Part shown: piece by piece, positions 1-8,267 of the stretch
How positions within the stretch are numbered: position 1 is the first letter of the stretch
Layout of the letters: every line of letters begins with the position of its first letter
Origin: Flaviflexus sp.
GTDB lineage: Bacteria; Actinomycetota; Actinomycetes; Actinomycetales; Actinomycetaceae
Reading direction: 5' to 3'
Assembly: GCA_030537635.1 (NCBI GenBank)
Contig: JAUNVM010000006.1
Span: forward strand, 40,469 to 104,468
DNA length: 64,000 nt
Notes under the pieces: model-generated
What the model saw: only the letters and a program-made list of their open reading frames with translations
The model's database searches: none
What the model was told of the DNA's origin: nothing
Made by a program: the position numbers and the translations under genes

Positions 1-2059
1 CCTGGGTGGCGAAGAGGATTCTCGGCTGCTTGCCCCCGCGCACGGGATGCGGATTGGCGGCCGCGAGCTCGCCGAGGAAGGCGTTGAGCTTGCCGGTGGG
101 GATGCGGCGGTGCCAGTTCGTGAGCGCTCGGTCAATCGCCCGCGGTAGGCGGTTGGTGTGCCAGCCGGTCAGGGCCGACACGTTGACGCGCTCGGCCCAG
201 GTTGTCTGGGTGAGCTCGTGGGCCAGCTCCCGGTTGAATTCGGCTTGGCGGTCCACATCAACGAGATCCCACTTGTTGGCGACGATGACAAGGGCCCGCC
301 CAGCATCAATCACCTGCTGGATGACCCGCACGTCTTGCTCGGTGACCTGCTGGGAGGCGTCGAGAAGAACGAGGCCGAGATCGGAACGTTCGATGGCGGC
401 GCGGGTGCGCAGGCTTGCGTAGTAGTCCGCCCCGGAGGTTTGGTGGACTCGACGGCGGATTCCGGCCGTGTCGACAAAGACGTAGGGCCGATCCAACTCG
501 ATGAGCTCATCAACGGGATCGCGGGTTGTTCCCGCGAGATCGTGGACGACGGCCCGCTCCTCCCCCGCCAGCTGGTTGAGCAGCGAGGATTTCCCGACAT
601 TGGGCCGGCCGACGAGAGCAATCCGGGAGGGTCCCTCGTGGGCCTGCCCAGTGCCGTGTTCGGGCAGCACCTTGAGCACCGCATCGAGCATGTCTCCCGA
701 GCCGCGCCCGTGCAGGGCCGAGACCGGATAGGGCTCGCCGAGCCCCAGCGACCACAGGTAGGCCGCATCGGCCTCCTGGTGATCCGAATCCACCTTGTTG
801 GCCACGAGGACGACCGGCTTACCCGCGCGGCGCAGGAGCTCCACCACCCGCTCATCGGTGGCCGTAGCCCCCACCGTGGCGTCGACGACGAACATGACGA
901 CATCGGCCTCGCCGATAGCGACCTCGGCCTGGAGGGCGACCGAAGCGTCGATGCCGCGCACCTTCGCTTCCCATCCCCCAGTATCCACGAGAAGGAAGTT
1001 CCGACCGGCCCAGGAGGCCGGGTAGCGCACCCGGTCCCGAGTGACGCCGGGGACGTCTTGAACGACGGCAACTCGGCGGCCGACAATGCGATTAATGAGG
1101 GTGGATTTGCCGACGTTGGGCCTGCCGATCACGGCAACGATGGGAAGGTTCTCGCCCTCCCGGATATCCTCATCCTCCTCGGCCTCAAGCGCGGCCAGGT
1201 CCTCGTCGGTGAGCTCGTAGGCCTCGAGGGCCGAACGCAACGCCCGAGCGGTTGCTTCCGGATCATCCTCGTTCGTTGCCTCCGACTCGTCTGCGTTTTC
1301 GGCGCCGACGGCATCGCTATCGTCGGCCTCCTGCTCGGCGCTGTCCTGGCTGTCGTTTTCTTTCCAGGCCTTGGGCAGGGCGGCGATGAGCTCGTCGATC
1401 TTCGCGGTCACCTGGTCGATGGTGAGATCGGAGGTGTCAATGGTGAGCACGCCCTCGGGGGCGGACAGGAACTGGGAGACCGTCGCATCCATCTCGTCCC
1501 TGCGGGTGACGATGTCGCGGGTGGCTTCGATCGAGGCCTCGTCGGCCTTTCCGGTGAGTTCGGCGGAGCGGCGGGCGAGGCGGGCCTCCTCGGAGGCGGT
1601 AATGAGAAGGCGCAGGTCAGCATCCGGGCATACGACGGTGGTGATGTCCCTACCTTCGGCGACGATTCCCCGGCCTCCCGAGAAGGAGTCGTCCTCGGTT
1701 TCGGCGGCGACGAGGGCCTGCTGGCGGGCGACGAGAATGCGGCGCACCTGAAGATTGGTGGCCACCTTGGAGACAACGGCGGACAGTTCCTTCGTGCGGA
1801 TGGCCTCGGTGATGTCGTCCTCACCCATGAAGATCTTCTGTTGCAGCGGATCCTTTCCCATGACGAGCGGCATGTCCTGCGCAGCCCGCGCCACCGCATC
1901 CTCATCGTCGAGATCGATGCCTTCCTTGCCCGCCCACCAGGTGAGCGCCCGGTACATGGCGCCGGTGTCGAGATAGGCGAGGCCGTGGGCATGGGCCACC
2001 TTCTTGGCGACGGTGGACTTGCCGGACCCGGAGGGCCCATCAATGGCAATGGTGATCAC
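1..2059 (-). CDS. cmk-der: Cytidylate kinase-GTPase Der fusion (3' end outside window)
   Basis: One open frame encodes two enzymes. Residues 1 to about 230 are cytidylate kinase (CMP/dCMP phosphorylation): P-loop [10 protein letters not shown] at the N-terminus, then TGAMYRALT and [10 protein letters not shown]. The C-terminal substrate block reads [11 protein letters not shown], lacking the second Arg of the enterobacterial RDxxDxxR pattern. A strongly acidic linker (about 230-305) follows. Der (EngA), a ribosome 50S-assembly GTPase, then begins with two G domains: GRPNVGKST near residue 310 and GRPNVGKSS near residue 482. The KH-like C-terminal domain runs off the left edge. I read the frame through the junction and found no stop, so the fusion is real in this sequence; such fusions are known in some actinobacteria. 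The GTG start at 2059 has AGGAG eight bases upstream, just after the tyrA stop. Confidence 0.93.
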   Translation of the reverse strand, partial: MITIAIDGPSGSGKSTVAKKVAHAHGLAYLDTGAMYRALTWWAGKEGIDLDDEDAVARAAQDMPLVMGKDPLQQKIFMGEDDITEAIRTKELSAVVSKVATNLQVRRILVARQQALVAAETEDDSFSGGRGIVAEGRDITTVVCPDADLRLLITASEEARLARRSAELTGKADEASIEATRDIVTRRDEMDATVSQFLSAPEGVLTIDTSDLTIDQVTAKIDELIAALPKAWKENDSQDSAEQEADDSDAVGAENADESEATNEDDPEATARALRSALEAYELTDEDLAALEAEEDEDIREGENLPIVAVIGRPNVGKSTLINRIVGRRVAVVQDVPGVTRDRVRYPASWAGRNFLLVDTGGWEAKVRGIDASVALQAEVAIGEADVVMFVVDATVGATATDERVVELLRRAGKPVVLVANKVDSDHQEADAAYLWSLGLGEPYPVSALHGRGSGDMLDAVLKVLPEHGTGQAHEGPSRIALVGRPNVGKSSLLNQLAGEERAVVHDLAGTTRDPVDELIELDRPYVFVDTAGIRRRVHQTSGADYYASLRTRAAIERSDLGLVLLDASQQVTEQDVRVIQQVIDAGRALVIVANKWDLVDVDRQAEFNRELAHELTQTTWAERVNVSALTGWHTNRLPRAIDRALTNWHRRIPTGKLNAFLGELAAANPHPVRGGKQPRILFATQ

Positions 2060-2069
2060 GATAGCTCCT

Positions 2070-3170
2070 TTAAACTAGCTGCTCGCCGTTGGCCGCAATT
2101 CGCCATCCTAGCTTCTCCAATCCCTCGGTGAGAGGCAGGGCCTGGGCGGGGGCAACGGACATGATGGCGCGGCCCACCGGCTGGGAGGGCGAATGCTCGA
2201 GGGTGAGGTCTTCGATATTCACGCCGATCCGACCGGTGTCGGTGAGCAGGCGGCCGAGTTCGCCCGGCCGGTCGGGCACGAGGACAATGATCTGGGCGTA
2301 GCGGATCTGGGCCCCGCCGTGCTTGCCAGGAATCCGGGCGGCGCCAGCATTGCCCCGGGTCATGACGGAGGCCACCCGGGAGATTCCCCGGTAGTCCCCC
2401 TCCTCCTGCATCTGCCCCAGGCCGGCGATGAGGTCGGTGAGGTCGTCGTGCAGTTCGGAAAGCACCCGACGCACCGGCCCGGTATTGGCCGCGATAATGG
2501 AGGACCACAGCCGCGCATCCGATCCGGCGAGGCGAGTAACATCTCGCAGCCCCTGCCCGGCCAGGTCCAGCTCCCCGGCATCCGCCTCCTCGAGGCGGGC
2601 CGCAAGCAGGGAGGACACCAGCTGGGGCATGTGGGAGACCCGGGCCACCGCATCATCGTGAGCATCGGCCGCCATGGTCAGTGGCAGGGCGCCAAGATCG
2701 GTGGCGAGCTCGCGCACGAGCCGCAGCACCGGCTTTCCGGAGTGCGGATGGGGGCAGATGACGAAGGGGCGGCCGGTGAACAGGTCAGCATCGGCCGCCA
2801 GTGCCCCGGAGCGCTCCCGCCCGGCCATGGGATGTACCCCGGCATACCTTGACAGTTCCGCAGCGCCGACCTTATCGGTCAGCGACCGATAGATCTGGGC
2901 CTTGGCGGAGGCGACATCGGTGACGAGGGCGTGCGGAAAGCGCGCCAGCTGCTCGGCGACGATATCGGCGACGGTTTCCGGCGGGGTGGCGACGATGATG
3001 AGGTCGGGTTCGGCGCTGTCCGGCCCCGCGAGTTTGCCGGCGCCGAGATCCTGGGCGAGGCCGGCCGCGAGCTCGGAGGCGTCGTCCAGCTGAACGGTGC
3101 GCCCCATCCGGGTGAGGGCGAGGCCGAGGCTGGCGCCGAGCAGGCCCGAGCCGATGATGCGGATGATCAT
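2070..3170 (-). CDS. tyrA: Prephenate dehydrogenase with C-terminal ACT domain
   Basis: This enzyme oxidatively decarboxylates prephenate to 4-hydroxyphenylpyruvate in tyrosine synthesis. The 366-residue protein opens with a Rossmann nucleotide-binding motif ([10 protein letters not shown], residues 7-16). It carries the family signature [10 protein letters not shown] around residue 117, which holds the catalytic His region. It ends with an ACT-type regulatory domain (about 290-366, beginning [16 protein letters not shown]), the usual site of tyrosine feedback. The ATG start overlaps the rluB stop by four bases (ATGA), and the gene ends 10 bases before cmk-der, so it sits inside a segregation/RNA-modification operon rather than with other aromatic genes. 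A cyclohexadienyl or arogenate dehydrogenase specificity cannot be excluded from sequence alone. Confidence 0.9.
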   Translation of the reverse strand: MIIRIIGSGLLGASLGLALTRMGRTVQLDDASELAAGLAQDLGAGKLAGPDSAEPDLIIVATPPETVADIVAEQLARFPHALVTDVASAKAQIYRSLTDKVGAAELSRYAGVHPMAGRERSGALAADADLFTGRPFVICPHPHSGKPVLRLVRELATDLGALPLTMAADAHDDAVARVSHMPQLVSSLLAARLEEADAGELDLAGQGLRDVTRLAGSDARLWSSIIAANTGPVRRVLSELHDDLTDLIAGLGQMQEEGDYRGISRVASVMTRGNAGAARIPGKHGGAQIRYAQIIVLVPDRPGELGRLLTDTGRIGVNIEDLTLEHSPSQPVGRAIMSVAPAQALPLTEGLEKLGWRIAANGEQLV

Positions 3171-3892
3171 AGCCCGACCGAATTCATGAGGGCGCCAAGC
3201 TCGGAGCCGCCAACAATCCGGTACTGGCCGGGGGTGAGCCGGCCGAGGGTGATGTTGGCGATATCGGTGCGCACGAGGCGCTGAACCGGGTGACCGACCT
3301 CGGCGAGGAGGCGGCGCACGATCCGATTCTTCCCCGAGTGCAGGGTGAGCCGGACGAGGGAGAGCTTCGGTCCGAATTCCAGGAGTTTCATCTCATCGGC
3401 CTTGGCCACGCCATCCTCGAGTTCGACACCGGTAACGACGCGTTTGATGGCGCCCTTCGATACCTGTCCCTCAACGGTGGCCACATACGTCTTGGGCACC
3501 TCGTAAGAGGGGTGGGTGAGGCGGTGGGTGAGCTCCCCATCATTCGATAGCAAGATGAGGCCCTCGGTCTCCTGATCGAGGCGGCCCACGTGGTGCAGGC
3601 GCTCGGGGCGATCCTCGAGAAAGGCCAGCAGGGTGGGCCGCTTTTCGGTGGATTCCTCCATGGAAGACAGGACGCCGGCGGGCTTGTGCAGGGCAATGGT
3701 GATCTTCTCCGGATCGAAGGTGATCCGCTCGCCGTCAACGCGAATGACCTGATCTTCCGTGACGCGGGTACCGAGCCGGGTCACCACCGCGCCATCGACG
3801 GTCACCCGGCCATCGGAGATCAGCTCCTCACAGGCCCGGCGCGAGGCCACCCCCGCATGCGCCATCACCTTTTGTAGTCGCTCTCCGATCAT
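3167..3892 (-). CDS. rluB: rRNA large-subunit pseudouridine synthase RluB type
   Basis: The protein isomerises a uridine in 23S rRNA (position 2605 in E. coli numbering for RluB). The 241 residues contain an N-terminal S4 RNA-binding domain (about 3-60, RLQKVMAHAGVASRRACE) and the RluB/RluE/RsuA catalytic loop HVGRLDQETEGLILLSNDG, with catalytic Asp at 106. The ATG at 3892 overlaps the scpB stop (ATGA), and the gene's own stop overlaps the tyrA start. The order scpA-scpB-rluB-cmk-der is widely conserved in actinobacteria; here tyrA is interposed. The exact target uridine (RluB versus RsuA family) is inferred from this context. Confidence 0.92.
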   Translation of the reverse strand: MIGERLQKVMAHAGVASRRACEELISDGRVTVDGAVVTRLGTRVTEDQVIRVDGERITFDPEKITIALHKPAGVLSSMEESTEKRPTLLAFLEDRPERLHHVGRLDQETEGLILLSNDGELTHRLTHPSYEVPKTYVATVEGQVSKGAIKRVVTGVELEDGVAKADEMKLLEFGPKLSLVRLTLHSGKNRIVRRLLAEVGHPVQRLVRTDIANITLGRLTPGQYRIVGGSELGALMNSVGL

Positions 3893-4443
3893 GACTGGTC
3901 CCTTTCTACGTCATCGAGTTGGTCAAGTTCTGGCAGGTGGGGGGCCGCGTGCGGCAGCTCGGTGAGGGAGGCCATGCCCATGCGTTCGAGGAAGTAGTCG
4001 GTGGTGGCGTAGCGCAGCGCGCCACTATCCTCCTGACCGACGGCCTCGATGAGGCCCCGGGTGAGCAGAGTGCGCACCACGCCATCAACCGCCACGCCGC
4101 GAATCTCCGCGATTTCCGCCCGGGTGACCGGCTGACGGTAGGCGATGACGGCGAGGGTTTCCAGGGCGGGGCCGGACAGCCGCCCGCTCATCCCCCACGT
4201 GACGAAGTTGGCTACCACGTCGGCGTATTCCGGCGCCGAGTAGATGCGCCATCCCCCGCCCGATTCGCGCAGCACGAAGCCGCGCAGTTCGGCGGAGTAG
4301 TCGTGCGCGAGGTCTTCCAGCGTGTCGACCACGAGATCCTCATCGACGCCGGTGGCATCGGCCAGCCGGGCCGGGGGCACCGGCTCGTCGGCCACCATAA
4401 GAATCGCCTCTAGCGCCCCGCGCAGGCGGGTCTTCTCGCTCAT
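3889..4443 (-). CDS. scpB: Segregation and condensation protein B
   Basis: ScpB is the winged-helix (kite) subunit of the SMC-ScpAB condensin that compacts and segregates the chromosome. The 184-residue protein has two tandem winged-helix domains, with the conserved block SGPALETLAVIAYRQPVTRAEI in the middle (about 85-107) and ALRYATTDYFLERMGMASL near the C-terminus. The start ATG overlaps the scpA stop by four bases and the stop overlaps rluB by four, indicating translational coupling. The last residues (about 165-184) are acidic and probably disordered. The smc gene is not in the window. Confidence 0.93.
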   Translation of the reverse strand: MSEKTRLRGALEAILMVADEPVPPARLADATGVDEDLVVDTLEDLAHDYSAELRGFVLRESGGGWRIYSAPEYADVVANFVTWGMSGRLSGPALETLAVIAYRQPVTRAEIAEIRGVAVDGVVRTLLTRGLIEAVGQEDSGALRYATTDYFLERMGMASLTELPHAAPHLPELDQLDDVERDQS

Positions 4444-5201
4444 GAATCCTCCCGGATGATGATGAGATCGCCAAGCGCGCGATCTTGGCTGATTCTAACC
4501 CGCCGACCCACGAGAAGCTGCAAGACGGCGAGGAATCGGGACACGATGGTTGCCGTGGTGGGAGCATCGGCGCATAGCTCGGCAAAGCTCAGCTCGCTCC
4601 GCTCGGCGAGCTTGCCCTCAATGACCTCGACCTGGCTGTCCACCGGAACCAGCGGATCGTGCAGGTGGCTGAGGATGATCTGCGGCTCGGAGTGGTCCCG
4701 CTCGAAGGCGGCGCGGGCGAGCTCGAGCAGGCCGAGGGGGCTCGGCAGAATCGGGTTGGGCATGAGTCCTCGCAGATGAGGTTCGAGGGGAACCGAGCGC
4801 GGCACCGCGAGAGACGTTTCGGCCATGCGCCGGGCAATGAGGAGGGCGAGGTCCCGGTAGGCGCGATGCTGAAGCAGCTTGGCGAAGAGCAGATCGCGAG
4901 CCTCAAGCAGCTCGAGATCCTCCTCATCATCATCGTCCTGGGGCAGGAGGCGGGCGGCCTTGAGCGCGAGTAGGGTGGCCGCCACGACGAGGAATTCGCT
5001 CGCCTGAGCAAGATCGAATTCGGCGGCCTTGCGGGCATGCACCAAGAACTCATCGGTAACCTCGGCGAGCGCCACCTCGGTGATATCGAGCTTACGCTTC
5101 GCAATGAGGCTGAGGAGCACGTCGAAGGGCCCGGCAAAGACGTCGAGTTCGACGTCGAATCCAAAGGAGCCCTCCTGCTCGAAGAGCGAGGCCTGCTTCA
5201 T
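4440..5201 (-). CDS. scpA: Segregation and condensation protein A (kleisin)
   Basis: ScpA is the kleisin that bridges the SMC heads and binds ScpB. The protein is 253 residues from the ATG. It opens with the family signature VELDVFAGPFDVLLSLIAK (about 17-35), has an acidic central linker rich in D and E (about 105-125), and ends with a C-terminal winged helix (about 190-250). A GTG lies one codon upstream at 5204. I prefer the ATG at 5201 because its A is shared with the TGA stop of parA (TGATG), a classic coupling arrangement. The 3' end overlaps scpB by four bases. Confidence 0.93.
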   Translation of the reverse strand: MKQASLFEQEGSFGFDVELDVFAGPFDVLLSLIAKRKLDITEVALAEVTDEFLVHARKAAEFDLAQASEFLVVAATLLALKAARLLPQDDDDEEDLELLEARDLLFAKLLQHRAYRDLALLIARRMAETSLAVPRSVPLEPHLRGLMPNPILPSPLGLLELARAAFERDHSEPQIILSHLHDPLVPVDSQVEVIEGKLAERSELSFAELCADAPTTATIVSRFLAVLQLLVGRRVRISQDRALGDLIIIREDS

Positions 5202-6049
5202 CACGCGCAGTGACCGCGCGCGATAACCTCCCGGGCGAGCCGGCGATAGGCCTCCGCCCCCGGATGGTTGGGCGCGTAGGAGGTGATCGGCTCGGCCGCG
5301 ATCGTCGCGTCGGGGAACTTCACGGTGCGCGCAATCTTCGTGTCGAAGACCTTCTCCCCGAAGCCCTCCTCGACCGAGGCGGTGACCTCCTTGGCGTGCA
5401 GCGTGCGATTGTCCAGCATGGTGAGCAGCACGCCATCCAGGCTGAGGCGCGGATTGAGCCGGTCCGTGACCCGCTCAATCTGCTCGACGAGCAGGGCTAC
5501 GCCTCGCATGGCAAAAAACTCCGCCTCGAGCGGGATGATGACGCCGTGGGCGGCCGTGAGCGCATTGACCGTGAGCAGGCCAAGGGATGGCTGACAGTCG
5601 ATGATGATGAGATCATATGACTCGAGGACCGGGCGGATCGCCCGAGCCAGGGTCTGTTCCCGACCCACCTCGGAGACCAGCTGAATCTCGGCGGCCGACA
5701 GGTCAATGTTGGCGGGAACGACATCGAGGCCCTCAACCGCGGAGTGGTGAATGATGGCGGTGAGATCGGGCTTGTCGGCGAGCAGCTCATTGTAGATCGT
5801 GCGCTCGAGACCCCGGGCGTTGATGCCGAGGCCGGCCGAGGCTGCACCCTGGGGGTCAAAGTCGATGAGCAGCACCTTGCGCCCGTAGTCCGCAAGCGCC
5901 GCCGCGAGATTAATCGAGGTGGTCGTCTTGCCGACTCCGCCCTTTTGATTACACATGGCGATAACGCGTGCCGGGCCGTGCCCGTCAAGCGGCTGCGGAA
6001 ACGGGAAATCGTCTGGCCGCTCAATCAGCGGCGGTTGGTTAGAGCTCAC
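5201..6049 (-). CDS. parA: ParA/Soj-family chromosome-partitioning ATPase
   Basis: This is a Walker-type ATPase of the ParA/MinD superfamily. The deviant Walker A motif is NQKGGVGKTTTSINLA near residue 33, with Walker A' LLIDFDPQG and Walker B LIIIDCQPSLG following. The 282-residue length is typical. No parB or parS site was noticed nearby. In actinobacteria this orphan ParA habitually precedes scpA and is distinct from the origin-proximal parAB pair, so a role with the SMC-ScpAB complex is likely but not proven. The GTG start at 6049 has AAGGTGG four bases upstream. The gene lies 27 bases after xerD and overlaps scpA by one base. Confidence 0.9.
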   Translation of the reverse strand: MSSNQPPLIERPDDFPFPQPLDGHGPARVIAMCNQKGGVGKTTTSINLAAALADYGRKVLLIDFDPQGAASAGLGINARGLERTIYNELLADKPDLTAIIHHSAVEGLDVVPANIDLSAAEIQLVSEVGREQTLARAIRPVLESYDLIIIDCQPSLGLLTVNALTAAHGVIIPLEAEFFAMRGVALLVEQIERVTDRLNPRLSLDGVLLTMLDNRTLHAKEVTASVEEGFGEKVFDTKIARTVKFPDATIAAEPITSYAPNHPGAEAYRRLAREVIARGHCA

Positions 6050-6076
6050 AGTGCCACCTTATCGAATCATGACTAA

Positions 6077-6973
6077 TCATGAGTACCTCGCGCGGGGGTG
6101 CGAGGTCGCATAGGTCTCCTTGAGGGTCGAGATCGTCACCGCCGTGTAGATCTGCGTGGTCGTCACCGAGGCGTGGCCGAGCAGCTCTTGCACCTCGCGA
6201 ATATTCGCCCCACCCTCAAGCAGATGGGTGGCATAGGAGTGGCGCAGCGTGTGCGGGGTGATCCCGGTGAGGCCGGCCCGCTCGGCGGCCGCCCGGACCA
6301 CCGCCCAGGCCGACTGCCTCGACAGGGGCCGACCAAGCGTGTTGAGAAAGAGTTTCGGGGTGCCCTTGCCCTTCGCCGCAAGAGCCGGCCGAGCGCGGAC
6401 AAGATAAGCGTCAATGGCATCGTGGGCGTAGCTGCCGAGGGGCACGAGGCGCTCCTTGCCACCCTTGCCGAAGAGGCGAATCCAACGCTCGGCAAATTCG
6501 ATGTCGTCAATATCGAGCCCGACGATTTCAGAAATCCGGCCACCGGTGCCGTACAGCAACTCGATGAGGGCGCGATCGCGCAGGCCGAGCGGCGGCTCGG
6601 CGGTGCCCGCCGCTTCGATGAGGGCGGTGATGTGGGCAAGCGGTATCGCCTTGGGCAGCCGGGACGCCTGTTTGGGCAGGGCGAGCGCGGAGGCCGGATT
6701 GGTGGGGCTCAGCCTTGTCGTGGCGGCAAACTTGTGGAAGGAGCGGACCGCGGTCAGCGTGCGGGCCCGGGACGAGGCGGCGCCGGTGAGCTGATCGGCA
6801 AAACCCCCGGCGATCTCCTCGTCCACCTCGGCAAGCTCGCTCACTCCCCGGCCAGCCAGATACTCGGCATATTTGCCAAGATCGCGCGTGTAGGAGATGA
6901 GGGTGTTGTCGGCGAGTCCGCGATCGACGCGCAACGAGGTGAGGTATTCGCCGATGGCCTCCTCGACCCTCAC
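6077..6973 (-). CDS. xerD: Tyrosine recombinase XerD
   Basis: XerD acts with XerC at dif to resolve chromosome dimers. The 298-residue protein has an N-terminal SAM-like core-binding domain (about 1-90) and a C-terminal catalytic domain. All catalytic residues can be placed: Arg146 (GTGGRISEI), Lys170 (FGKGGKERLVP), His241 and Arg244 (HTLRHSYATH), His267 (LLGHASVTT) and nucleophile Tyr276 (QIYTAV). The GTG start overlaps the ctaB stop (GTGA), so the gene appears coupled to haem O synthesis upstream and to parA-scpAB downstream. Its position in this cluster and its length argue for the housekeeping XerD rather than a phage integrase. Confidence 0.93.
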   Translation of the reverse strand: MRVEEAIGEYLTSLRVDRGLADNTLISYTRDLGKYAEYLAGRGVSELAEVDEEIAGGFADQLTGAASSRARTLTAVRSFHKFAATTRLSPTNPASALALPKQASRLPKAIPLAHITALIEAAGTAEPPLGLRDRALIELLYGTGGRISEIVGLDIDDIEFAERWIRLFGKGGKERLVPLGSYAHDAIDAYLVRARPALAAKGKGTPKLFLNTLGRPLSRQSAWAVVRAAAERAGLTGITPHTLRHSYATHLLEGGANIREVQELLGHASVTTTQIYTAVTISTLKETYATSHPRARYS

Positions 6974-7893
6974 AGCGGCAGGAAGGGATCCACCGCCACG
7001 GCAATGAAAACCGCGGCCAGGTAGTAGATCGAGCCGTGGAACACCCTCATCGCCTGACCCTTCTTGGCCGGATGGCGGAGCAGATCAACGCAGAGCCAGA
7101 GGAACCAACCACCGGTGACGAGGGCGGCCGCTAGATACACCAGACCCATATTGGCAACGGGAATGAGGGCAATCGAGCAGGCCACCGTGGCAATTCCGTA
7201 GGCGAGAACATGGCGGGCCACGGTGCCATTCTCGGCAATCGCGCCCAGCATGGGCACCCCGGCCGCCCGATAGTCCTTGGCAAACTTCATCGACAGCGGC
7301 CAATAGTGCGGCGGGGTCCAGAAGAAGATAATGAGGAACAAGATGATCGGCGGCCAAGCCAGCGTCCCGGTCTGGGCAGCCCAGGCGATAAGCACGGGCA
7401 TGCATCCGGCCACACCGCCCCAGACAATGTTCTGATCGGTGCGCCGCTTGAGCAGCATCGTGTAGAAGACGACGTAAAGCAAGATAGCGGCAAGCGCGAG
7501 GGCGGCGGCCAACCAGGTGGTGAAAATGGCAAAGCCGGCAATGGAGACGAAGCCCATGACGGTGGCGAAAACCGTGGCCGCCCGCGGGCTGATGGTGCCC
7601 CGCACGATGGGGCGATTCTTCGTGCGGCTCATGACCGCATCAATGTCGCGGTCAAGCACCATGTTGAAGGCATTGGCCGAACCGGAGGCAAGATAGCCGA
7701 AAATGATGCACGAGGCGAGCACCCTCAGCGAGGGCCAGCCGCCCGCGGCGAGAATGACGGTCGGAACGGTGGTGGTGAGAAGCAGCTCGATGATGCGAGG
7801 CTTGGTGAGCGCAACGTAGTCGCGCACGAGTCCGCTCCGGCGTGTGGTGGATTCCGCCTGGGCCGGGGATTTTGTCAATCGACCAGTCAACAA
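6970..7893 (-). CDS. ctaB: Protoheme IX farnesyltransferase (haem O synthase)
   Basis: CtaB (CyoE) farnesylates haem B to haem O, a step towards the haem A/O of terminal oxidases; it is a polytopic membrane enzyme of the UbiA prenyltransferase family. The protein is 307 residues. The Asp-rich substrate motif is NMVLDRDIDAVMSRTKNRPI (Asp81 and Asp85), a second Asp/Tyr-containing loop follows, and about nine hydrophobic segments are visible. The TTG start at 7893 (after AAAGGGCAGG) is the best available; the N-terminal 22 residues are probably cytosolic. It heads a minus-strand operon with xerD and faces away from tkt, as ctaB and tkt do in other actinobacteria. Its presence implies an aerobic haem-copper oxidase elsewhere. 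Confidence 0.92.
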   Translation of the reverse strand: MLTGRLTKSPAQAESTTRRSGLVRDYVALTKPRIIELLLTTTVPTVILAAGGWPSLRVLASCIIFGYLASGSANAFNMVLDRDIDAVMSRTKNRPIVRGTISPRAATVFATVMGFVSIAGFAIFTTWLAAALALAAILLYVVFYTMLLKRRTDQNIVWGGVAGCMPVLIAWAAQTGTLAWPPIILFLIIFFWTPPHYWPLSMKFAKDYRAAGVPMLGAIAENGTVARHVLAYGIATVACSIALIPVANMGLVYLAAALVTGGWFLWLCVDLLRHPAKKGQAMRVFHGSIYYLAAVFIAVAVDPFLPL

Positions 7894-8267
7894 CCTGCCC
7901 TTTCTCAGCTAACTTGCCATACTACACCGCCTCGAGCGTTGCGGATCGCTCGGGCACGCAGCTACCACCATCTGGACTGTTTCCACTTCAGGACTCTACC
8001 AGGTCACAGGCTCTCGCAACACCGCCACCATCGCCCCAGCCGGGCTCATGTCGCGCCCTGTCGAGCATACGGGCATGACGTCATTTGCTGCCGCAACACG
8101 CTCGTCACTCCCCCATCACTCGCGAGGCAGTGGCGCCCTTTCCCTCACCAGTATCCCCCACATCGCGCCCAGCAAGATGCGGTGTGGCGCGCGGAGTGGT
8201 GACCCAGCATATTCCCGGTTGGGGCACGTAAACTGGTGGGCGTAGCCCGCGAACGACAGGAGAAAAC
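7894..8267. promoter_or_regulatory. Divergent ctaB/tkt intergenic region with candidate -10 boxes
   Basis: These 374 bases hold no credible gene. Reading towards ctaB there is TAGTAT (complement of 7919-7924), leaving a short leader before the TTG start. Reading towards tkt there is TAAACT at 8229-8234, 33 bases before the ATG, followed by the Shine-Dalgarno AGGAG at about 8259. Neither box has a convincing -35 element at 16-18 bases. The remaining sequence is GC-rich without clear dyads. A regulator-binding site cannot be named. Confidence 0.4.

Noticed and set aside
158..2131. Plus-strand open frame of 657 codons
   Set aside because: It is antisense to the cmk-der fusion. The minus strand gives recognisable Cmk and Der motifs, while the plus frame has no known domain and reflects high-GC codon bias.
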